Below are positions 16,696 to 21,919 of a stretch of DNA of 21,919 bases, piece after piece. Both the position numbers and the translations under genes were made by a program. Location of the stretch: positions 1 to 21,919 of the forward strand of contig CADBOW010000192.1 of NCBI GenBank assembly GCA_902796375.1. Direction: 5' to 3'. The stretch comes from an uncultured Lachnospiraceae bacterium. Its GTDB lineage: Bacteria > Bacillota > Clostridia > Lachnospirales > Lachnospiraceae. Every line of letters begins with the position of its first letter. Within the stretch, counting starts at the first letter, position 1. The notes beneath the pieces were generated by a model. It worked only from the letters and a program-made list of their open reading frames with translations, was not told the DNA's origin and made no database searches.

Positions 16696-16995
16696 ATGGA
16701 GAAGACCATAAGGACTGATGCGGTTGATGCTTTCCTGGATGCGATCCTGTGTCTGGATGAGAAGGAAGAACTATATCAGTTTTTTGACGATGTGTGCACG
16801 ACAAATGAGGTCGTGTCCATAGCACAGCGTTTCGCCGTAGCAAAAATGCTGCATGAGAATAAAACCTATATAGAAATTGCGAAGGAAACCGGTGCTTCCA
16901 CGGCTACCATCAGCCGGGTGAATCGTTCCATGATCCACGGAAACGGAAGCTATGAACGGATCTTCGAGAGGCTTCGACTGGAAGAAAAGGAGTGA
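16696..16995 (+). CDS. YerC/YecD-family TrpR-like DNA-binding protein
   Basis: This 99-residue all-helical protein matches the TrpR-related YerC/YecD family of Firmicutes. The N-terminal helices (VDAFLDAILCLDEKEELYQF) and the helix-turn-helix at about 57-77 (YIEIAKETGASTATISRVNR) are clear. Members are presumed transcription regulators, but their ligand and targets are not established to my knowledge. AGGGGGA at 16684-16690 lies 5 bases before the ATG. It sits between the amylase and a CNNM-type gene, with 10 bases to the latter's start, so it is part of the same operon and could regulate it (inference). Confidence 0.93.
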   Translation: MEKTIRTDAVDAFLDAILCLDEKEELYQFFDDVCTTNEVVSIAQRFAVAKMLHENKTYIEIAKETGASTATISRVNRSMIHGNGSYERIFERLRLEEKE

Positions 16996-17005
16996 AGGTA
17001 AGGGG

Positions 17006-18316
17006 ATGGATGCCGGTTCTACGGTACAGCTATGTATCCTGATCGTTCTGCTGGTTCTGTCGGGGGTATTTTCCTCCGCGGAGACGGCACTTACAACGGT
17101 GAATCTGAATAAGCTGCGTGCCCTGGTGGATGAAGGCGGCAGAAAAGGAAAGAAAGCGGCCCGCGTTCTGCGGCTCCGTGAGGACCCGACGCGGCTTCTT
17201 ACTACGGTTCTGATCGGAAATAATATCGTAAATCTGTCTGCCTCTGCCCTGACCACGATCTTCGTGACGAAGGTGTTCGGCAACGGAATGATAGGAATCG
17301 CCACGGGTATCCTTACCTTTCTGGTGCTCCTGTTCGGCGAGATCATACCGAAGAATCTGGCTACCCTGTACAATGTACAGCTGAGTCTGTTCTATGCCAC
17401 GCCGATCCGTGTGCTGGCCCTGATCCTCACACCGGTGATCTGGATCCTGAATCATATCTCCAGAGGGATCTTCTGGCTGCTCAGGATCGATCCGGACCGG
17501 AATCCGGATCAGATGACGGAATCCGAACTGCGGAAGATCGTGGATGTGAGTCATGAAGAGGGCGTCATCGAAAAGGAAGAGCAGAAGATGATCACAAATG
17601 TGGTGGATTTCGGTGATGCGGTCTCCAAGGACATCATGATCCCGAGAACGGACATGGTCTGTGCGGAGCTGACGGACGGCTATGACGATCTGCTCGAACT
17701 GCTGGAAACGGAAAACTATTCCCGCCTTCCCGTATATAAGGACAGCCGGGATCATATCGTCGGGATCCTTCATGTGAAGGATCTGATACTCTATGAGAAG
17801 AAACACGGCAAGGATCAGGTGAAGGTGGAGGATATCATGCGCCGGCCTGTCTTCGTTTATGAATACCAGCGCACGGCTGAGATATTCAAGGATATGAAGA
17901 CCTCATCGGCCACCATGTGTATCGTGCTGGATGAATATGGTATCACCGCAGGCCTGATCACCATGGAAGACCTGATCGAGGAGATCGTGGGCGAGATCCG
18001 GGATGAATACGATGAGGGCGAGGCGGAATGGATCAAGCGGCTTTCCGATGATCTCTACATCGTGAACGGAGCCGTCAAGCTGGATGACCTGTCCGACGCC
18101 GTCGGCCTGAAGCTGGAAAGCGAGCATTATGATTCCGTGGGAGGCCTGGTGATCGAGCTCCTGGACCGGCTCCCGGATGAAGGGGATGAAGTGGAAAATG
18201 ATCTGGTTCATCTGAAGGTAAAAAGCGTGGACCGAAACCGTGTGGAACGGGTGGAGGTCCGGATCATTCCCAGACCTGTGGAGGAGGACGGCGAGGGAAA
18301 GCCTCGTGAAGATTGA
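17006..18316 (+). CDS. CNNM/CorC-family membrane protein with CBS pair (HlyC/TlyC-like)
   Basis: This 436-residue membrane protein has an N-terminal CNNM domain with about four hydrophobic segments (7-29, 63-90, 93-118, 126-150) containing SSAETAL, LIGNNIVN and GEIIPKNLA. A CBS pair follows at about 206-330 (IMIPRTDMV, NYSRLPVY, GILHVKDL, DEYGITAGLITMEDL), then a CorC/HlyC transporter-associated domain at about 345-425. Relatives are Mg2+ exporters or membrane cation transporters; the old hemolysin name is not a guide to function. The ATG at 17006 has AAGG at 16995-16998 overlapping the yerC-like stop codon; the longer frame from ATG 16952 runs inside yerC and is less likely. The next gene begins 22 bases after the stop codon. 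Confidence 0.93.
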   Translation: MDAGSTVQLCILIVLLVLSGVFSSAETALTTVNLNKLRALVDEGGRKGKKAARVLRLREDPTRLLTTVLIGNNIVNLSASALTTIFVTKVFGNGMIGIATGILTFLVLLFGEIIPKNLATLYNVQLSLFYATPIRVLALILTPVIWILNHISRGIFWLLRIDPDRNPDQMTESELRKIVDVSHEEGVIEKEEQKMITNVVDFGDAVSKDIMIPRTDMVCAELTDGYDDLLELLETENYSRLPVYKDSRDHIVGILHVKDLILYEKKHGKDQVKVEDIMRRPVFVYEYQRTAEIFKDMKTSSATMCIVLDEYGITAGLITMEDLIEEIVGEIRDEYDEGEAEWIKRLSDDLYIVNGAVKLDDLSDAVGLKLESEHYDSVGGLVIELLDRLPDEGDEVENDLVHLKVKSVDRNRVERVEVRIIPRPVEEDGEGKPRED

Positions 18317-18338
18317 TTACGTATGAAAGGCGCAGGAG

Positions 18339-19244
18339 ATGGATAAGCAGTTACTTCAACTGAAAAGAGAGATCCGCGAACTGATCCGTCTGGACTTTAT
18401 CGTACCGGAGGATATACCGGCCATCGAGCTTTATGTGGATCAGGTGACCCGGTTTATGGATCAGCAGCTGTCCGGAAATAAAAGGTCGGAGGAGGATAAG
18501 ATCCTGACGAAGACAATGATCAACAATTATACCAAGAACCGGTTGATCCCGCCCCCGGACAGGAAGAGATACTCGAAGGAGCATATCATCCTGCTGATCT
18601 ACATTTACTATCTGAAAAATGTATTGCCCATCGGCGATATTCAGCGTCTTCTGGAGCCCATGACCATGGAGATGTTCGATGAGAAGAAAATGTCGGAAAT
18701 CTATGAAAGCATTTATGAGCTGGAGAAGCCGCAGTACTTCAATATCGAAGCCAGCGCCTCCAAGGCTGCTGCGCTGGTGGAGAAAAAGTTCCCCAAGGAT
18801 CAGGACAGCTATCTGAACAAGGTGGCATTTATCTACCTTCTGGGCTATGACATGTTCAGCAAGAAACGTCTGATCGAGAAGCTGATCGATGAGCTTCCGG
18901 CCTATGATCCGAAGCTGATGGAGGCGGAGAGGAAGAAGGCTGAAAAGGGGAGAAAGGCAACCACGAGAAAGAAGGCGGCGGGCAAGGCCGGAGCGCGTAA
19001 GGCTGCCGTCCGTAAAACCGCTGCAGGGAAGAAGCCCGCGAAGGCGGCGGGCAAGGCGGCTGGAACCGCCAAGTCCCCTGCCAGGACCCCGGGAACAGCC
19101 AAGTCTCCCGCGAGAACCCCGGGAACCGCCAAGTCTCCCGCGAGAACCACGGGAACTGCCAAATCCCCTGCAGGGGCAGCAGGTACCGGGACAGGGACGG
19201 CCGGAGCTGCAGGAAGGAAGACAGAAACAGAAGACAAGGAATAA
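18339..19244 (+). CDS. DUF1836 (MerR-like) regulator with histone-H1-like Lys/Ala/Pro tail
   Basis: The first 190 or so residues match the DUF1836 family: a MerR-like winged-helix region (MINNYTKNRLIPPPDRKRYS, then HIILLIYIYYLKNVLPIGDI) and a helical part ending at LIDELPAYD. Residues 195-301 form a low-complexity tail rich in Lys, Arg, Ala, Gly and Pro, resembling the C-terminal tail of histone H1: first RKKAAGKAGARKAAVRK-type sequence, then four tandem 10-residue units of the form GTAKSPARTP (242-281, the last degenerate), then an acidic end (TETEDKE). The family is thought to bind DNA; the tail would add non-specific DNA or RNA binding (inference). AAAGG at 18327-18330 lies 8 bases before the ATG. 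It is cotranscribed with the ABC-F gene, 27 bases downstream. Confidence 0.88.
   Translation: MDKQLLQLKREIRELIRLDFIVPEDIPAIELYVDQVTRFMDQQLSGNKRSEEDKILTKTMINNYTKNRLIPPPDRKRYSKEHIILLIYIYYLKNVLPIGDIQRLLEPMTMEMFDEKKMSEIYESIYELEKPQYFNIEASASKAAALVEKKFPKDQDSYLNKVAFIYLLGYDMFSKKRLIEKLIDELPAYDPKLMEAERKKAEKGRKATTRKKAAGKAGARKAAVRKTAAGKKPAKAAGKAAGTAKSPARTPGTAKSPARTPGTAKSPARTTGTAKSPAGAAGTGTGTAGAAGRKTETEDKE
19062..19181 (+). repeat. Four tandem 30-bp units encoding the GTAKSPARTP tail
   Basis: Units are 19062-19091, 19092-19121, 19122-19151 and 19152-19181. Units 2 and 3 differ at only two positions; unit 4 is degenerate in its last third. The 30-base period keeps frame and encodes ten residues. Such repeats can change copy number between strains. 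Confidence 0.92.
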
Positions 19245-19271
19245 CGAAGATAGAAGAAGGAAGAAGAACAA

Positions 19272-20900
19272 ATGATCAGTGTAAACAATGTATCACTCAG
19301 ATTTGGAAAGAAAGCATTATTTGAAGACGTAAATATCACATTTACCCCCGGGAACTGCTACGGACTGATCGGTGCCAACGGCGCCGGAAAATCCACATTT
19401 TTACGGATCCTGTCCGGACAGCTGGAGACCACAAGCGGGGATGTCACCATGGACCCGGGTGAGCGTCTCTCCATCCTGGAACAGGATCACTTCAAATATG
19501 ATTCCTATAACGTTCTCGACACCGTGATCATGGGAAACAAGCGCCTGTATGAGATCATGAAGGAGAAGGACGCCATTTATATGAAGGAGGATTTCTCCGA
19601 AGAGGATGGGATCCGGGCTTCCGAGCTGGAAGCGGAATTTGCGGAAATGGATGGCTGGAATGCAGAAAGCGATGCGGCTGCCCTTCTGAACGGACTTGGC
19701 GTGGAACCGGAGTTCCATTATGCGGAAATGGCCGGCCTGGAGGATAATATCAAGGTGAAGGTGCTTCTTGCACAGGCGCTGTTCGGAAATCCGGACAATC
19801 TGCTCCTGGACGAGCCCACCAACCACCTGGATCTGGATGCCATCGCATGGCTGGAGGATTTCCTGATCGATTTTGAGAATACCGTGATCGTAGTCAGCCA
19901 CGACCGTTATTTCCTGAACCGGGTCTGCACCCATATCGCAGATCTGGACTACGGAAAGATTCAGATCTATGCCGGGAATTACGACTTCTGGTATGAGTCC
20001 AGTCAGCTGATGATCCGTCAGATGAAGGAAGCAAACAAGAAGAAGGAAGAGCAGATCAAGGAACTGAAGGAGTTTATCGCACGGTTCTCCGCAAATGCTT
20101 CCAAGTCCAAGCAGGCAACCTCCAGAAAGAAGGCTTTGGAGAAGATCCAGCTGGAAGAGATCCGGCCCTCCAGCCGGAAATATCCTTATATTGATTTCCG
20201 GCCTAAGCGTGATATCGGAAATGAGGTTCTGGAGGTACATAATATTTCCAAGACGGTTGACGGCGTGAAGCTGCTGGATAATATCAGCTTTACGGTGGGA
20301 CGCGAGGACAAGATCGCCTTTGTGGGACCGAATGTTCTGGCAACCACCATGCTTTTCAAGATCCTGGCGGGAGAGGAAGAACCGGATGAAGGCACCTATA
20401 AGTGGGGTGTGACCACATCCCAGGGCTACTTCCCGAAGGATAATACAAAGGAATTCGATAATGATCTGATCATTGTCGACTGGCTGACGCAGTATTCCGA
20501 CGACAAGGATGCCACCTATGTCCGGGGTTTCCTGGGACGGATGCTCTTCGCCGGTGATGACGGGATCAAGAAGCTGAAGGTTCTGTCCGGAGGAGAGAGG
20601 GTTCGGTGCCTGTTCTCCAAGCTGATGATCATGGGGACCAACTGCCTGATCCTGGATGAGCCTACAAATCATCTGGATATGGAATCCATCACTTCACTCA
20701 ACAATGCGCTGATCAAGTTCCCCGGCGTGGTGCTGTTCGCCTGCCAGGACCATCAGTTCATTCAGACAACTGCGAACCGTATCATCGAGCTTACTGCAAC
20801 CGGTATGATCGACAAGCAGACCACATATGATGAGTATCTGGCCAGCGATGAACTTGCAAGAAAGCGTCAGATCATGAATATGGACCGGCCGGAGGATTGA
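19272..20900 (+). CDS. ABC-F family ATPase (YkpA/YbiT-like) with one degenerate ATP site
   Basis: This 542-residue soluble protein has two ABC ATPase domains joined by a charged helical linker (about 245-300, KEANKKKEEQIKELKEF) and no TM segments, the layout of ABC-F translation factors or ribosome-protection proteins. Domain 1 has intact Walker A GANGAGKST (34-42), Walker B LLLDEPTNHLD and switch His210 (VVSHDRYF), but its signature reads LEDNIKVK (156-163) instead of LSGGxxxR. Domain 2 has an intact signature LSGGERVR (438-445) and Walker B, but its Walker A reads GPNVLATTM (352-360), without the Lys, and its switch position reads CQDHQF, with Gln492 for His. So one composite site is intact and the other is degenerate on all three counts. 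Resistance-type function is not implied by the sequence. A purine-rich AGAAGGAAG precedes the ATG. Confidence 0.93.
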   Translation: MISVNNVSLRFGKKALFEDVNITFTPGNCYGLIGANGAGKSTFLRILSGQLETTSGDVTMDPGERLSILEQDHFKYDSYNVLDTVIMGNKRLYEIMKEKDAIYMKEDFSEEDGIRASELEAEFAEMDGWNAESDAAALLNGLGVEPEFHYAEMAGLEDNIKVKVLLAQALFGNPDNLLLDEPTNHLDLDAIAWLEDFLIDFENTVIVVSHDRYFLNRVCTHIADLDYGKIQIYAGNYDFWYESSQLMIRQMKEANKKKEEQIKELKEFIARFSANASKSKQATSRKKALEKIQLEEIRPSSRKYPYIDFRPKRDIGNEVLEVHNISKTVDGVKLLDNISFTVGREDKIAFVGPNVLATTMLFKILAGEEEPDEGTYKWGVTTSQGYFPKDNTKEFDNDLIIVDWLTQYSDDKDATYVRGFLGRMLFAGDDGIKKLKVLSGGERVRCLFSKLMIMGTNCLILDEPTNHLDMESITSLNNALIKFPGVVLFACQDHQFIQTTANRIIELTATGMIDKQTTYDEYLASDELARKRQIMNMDRPED

Positions 20901-20920
20901 CCTTTGGGACGGTAAAACAG

Positions 20921-20959
20921 CAGGAGCCCTCCGAGCATTGCCCGGAGGGCTCCTGGTTT
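20921..20959. terminator. Bidirectional intrinsic terminator
   Basis: A perfect 13-bp stem joins 20921-20933 (CAGGAGCCCTCCG) to 20943-20955 (CGGAGGGCTCCTG) around a 9-base loop. GTTTT follows on the plus strand and CTGTTTTACC on the minus strand. It ends the amylase to ABC-F operon and can also stop transcription from the convergent gene ending at 21035. The T run leads into a 12-bp palindrome, TTTATCGATAAA, at 20958-20969. Confidence 0.92.
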
Positions 20960-20975
20960 TATCGATAAAGGGTTT

Positions 20976-21009
20976 AGGAGGGCATCGTGCCTGCACGAAT
21001 GCCTGTCCT
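20976..21009 (-). other. Imperfect long hairpin after the minus-strand gene
   Basis: AGGA/TCCT, then GGCAT/ATGCC, then CGTG/CACG pair in order with small bulges and a CCTG loop, spanning 20976-21009. It lies 25 bases past the stop of the minus-strand membrane protein gene. No T tract follows on the minus strand, so it probably acts as a 3' end stabiliser in front of the terminator at 20921-20955. Confidence 0.5.
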
Positions 21010-21034
21010 CGAAGGGTTATGCCGGATTTTCGAC

Positions 21035-21919
21035 CTACTCCTCATCCATCGGAAGGTCAAACAGGTATTTCAGGAAACGTTCCGCATTCTGCCGGTTGGT
21101 ATCGCCCTGTCCCGGGAAGCAGATATACAGCTTCGTTCCGAAGTTCAGGGATTTCGCGAATTTGGAATCAGAGATATCATAGGCAAAGAAATAACTTTCA
21201 CCGTCGGAGTCTTCGGCATTTACCTGATACTGTCTGAGGGCCAGAATGGTATCCGGGGAAATGACGGTCTCCGGATCCAGGATGATGTTCGCGTAGCTCA
21301 GGTAGTCCAGTCCGGTGCGGTCCGTGATCAGTACATCGAAGAAGTCGGAGGAGCAGAGCACCGGGAACTGGGTCAGGGAATAGTCGTTCGGGTTGTTTCT
21401 GTAGGTCTCATTTGCGGTTTCCATGTCCAGCTTCGGTTCGGTATCAAGCTTGATGCTTCCTTCATATGCCAGCTTCGCGTTGGCCATAAAATCATCGAAG
21501 TCCGATTCCTGTACACTTTTTTCGGCAGGAACGTTGATGAAGCTGGCAGAGAGAATCACAGGACGCTTCCCCATGAGGATCGAGACCATCAGCAGTGTGA
21601 TCACAAGTATGCCGCCGACGGTCAGAATGAGAGGTGTCTTATAGTAATATAGTAGATACGAGACCCGTTCCATCCGGGACATGCCTTCCATTTCCTTTTC
21701 CCGGCGTTCCTTACGGATGGCGCGGCGTTCACGGAAGGACATGCTGCGCATTTCCAGATTGTCTTCCTTATAATCAGCCTCATCCTTCTCCTGGGGAGCA
21801 GTGTCGATGATCTGTCCCGCAACCGTTCTGGGGACATGGACAGGCTCTGTGTGCTCCGGTTTCGTGCGCGCTGTCTCCGTTTGTTCCGGTTTCGTGCGCG
21901 CTGTCTCCGTTTGTTCCGG
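21035..21919 (-). CDS. Single-pass membrane protein of unknown function, 5'-truncated
   Basis: I do not recognise this protein. The frame is open from the right edge of the window to the TAG at 21037-21035, giving 294 visible residues. It starts within a repeat region (PEQTETARTK twice, then PEHTEPVHVP), followed by a charged basic stretch (RERRAIRKERREKEMEG), one TM helix (about residues 95-116, LILTVGGILVITLLMVSIL) and a C-terminal extracytoplasmic domain of about 180 residues with many Asp, Tyr and Ser. Orientation follows from the basic residues before the TM. An internal ATG at 21751 would give a 238-residue protein and has AAGGA about 12 bases upstream, so it is an alternative start; the open, repeat-coding frame upstream makes the longer form more likely. 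Its promoter is outside the window. Confidence 0.75.
   Translation of the reverse strand, partial: PEQTETARTKPEQTETARTKPEHTEPVHVPRTVAGQIIDTAPQEKDEADYKEDNLEMRSMSFRERRAIRKERREKEMEGMSRMERVSYLLYYYKTPLILTVGGILVITLLMVSILMGKRPVILSASFINVPAEKSVQESDFDDFMANAKLAYEGSIKLDTEPKLDMETANETYRNNPNDYSLTQFPVLCSSDFFDVLITDRTGLDYLSYANIILDPETVISPDTILALRQYQVNAEDSDGESYFFAYDISDSKFAKSLNFGTKLYICFPGQGDTNRQNAERFLKYLFDLPMDEE
21855..21919 (-). repeat. Perfect 30-bp tandem repeat running off the right edge
   Basis: Bases 21855-21884 and 21885-21914 are identical, and 21915-21919 begin a third copy. On the minus strand each unit encodes PEQTETARTK in frame with the membrane protein gene. The total copy number lies beyond the window. 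Confidence 0.95.

Noticed and set aside
15122..16843. A 573-codon open frame on the minus strand, antisense to the whole amylase gene
   Set aside because: It lacks recognisable domains and a ribosome binding site, its translation is poor in normal protein composition, and the plus strand carries an unmistakable GH13 enzyme. It is a by-product of strong codon bias.
18930..19244. The basic tail of the DUF1836 protein as a frameshifted or spurious extension
   Set aside because: The frame stays open with an in-phase 30-base period and ends just before the ABC-F gene with normal spacing, so the tail looks genuinely coded.
19401..20672. A 423-codon minus-strand open frame inside the ABC-F gene
   Set aside because: It is fully antisense to a clear two-domain ATPase and has no domain of its own.
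20958..20969. TTTATCGATAAA palindrome as a recombination or binding site
   Set aside because: It overlaps the T run of a terminator and is AT-rich; no partner copy is present in the window.

Overview
The window looks like chromosomal core DNA from a low-oxygen Clostridia-type Firmicute, most likely a Lachnospiraceae relative. This is inferred from gene content: a YerC/YecD TrpR-like protein, a DUF1836 regulator, a CNNM/CorC protein, a YkpA/YbiT-like ABC-F ATPase, strong AGGAGG-type ribosome binding sites, and codon use rich in CTG, ATC and GGA. I see no tRNA, rRNA, CRISPR array, insertion sequence or prophage. Genes are densely packed, with four convincing intrinsic terminators. Several start codons were moved downstream of the longest open frame because a Shine-Dalgarno sequence fits the later start.

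Layout. (1) 9-4010 (+): an ABC exporter ATPase, its FtsX-type permease and an OmpR-class response regulator; no histidine kinase is visible, so it may lie left of the window. (2) 4034-5556 (+): purA with its own promoter, a leader hairpin and a strong terminator. (3) 5578-13001 (+): a probable single transcription unit of a small two-TM protein, a Cof-type HAD phosphatase, a eukaryote-like NADP isocitrate dehydrogenase, a giant J-domain/TPR protein and an HscC-type Hsp70, ending in a bidirectional terminator. (4) 13099-15103 (-): an HD-domain hydrolase gene whose end overlaps the start of citrate synthase, facing the previous operon. (5) 15126-20959 (+): a cytoplasmic alpha-amylase, a YerC-like regulator, a CNNM/CBS membrane protein, a DUF1836 regulator with a histone-H1-like tail, and an ABC-F ATPase, ending in a second bidirectional terminator. 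(6) 21035-21919 (-): a single-pass membrane protein of unknown function, cut by the right edge inside a perfect 30-bp repeat.

How the parts relate. Citrate synthase and isocitrate dehydrogenase, two enzymes of the oxidative branch from oxaloacetate to 2-oxoglutarate, converge on either side of the Hsp70/J pair; aconitase is not in the window. The best candidate for an under-described system is this HscC Hsp70 with its roughly 1000-residue J-like/TPR partner, whose J motif reads HPE instead of HPD. Also worth a look are the H1-like repeat tail on the DUF1836 protein, the strongly asymmetric ATP sites of the ABC-F protein, and two mutually exclusive hairpins at the predicted 5' end of the purA transcript. 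I find no clear evidence of a wholly new multi-gene defence or mobile system.
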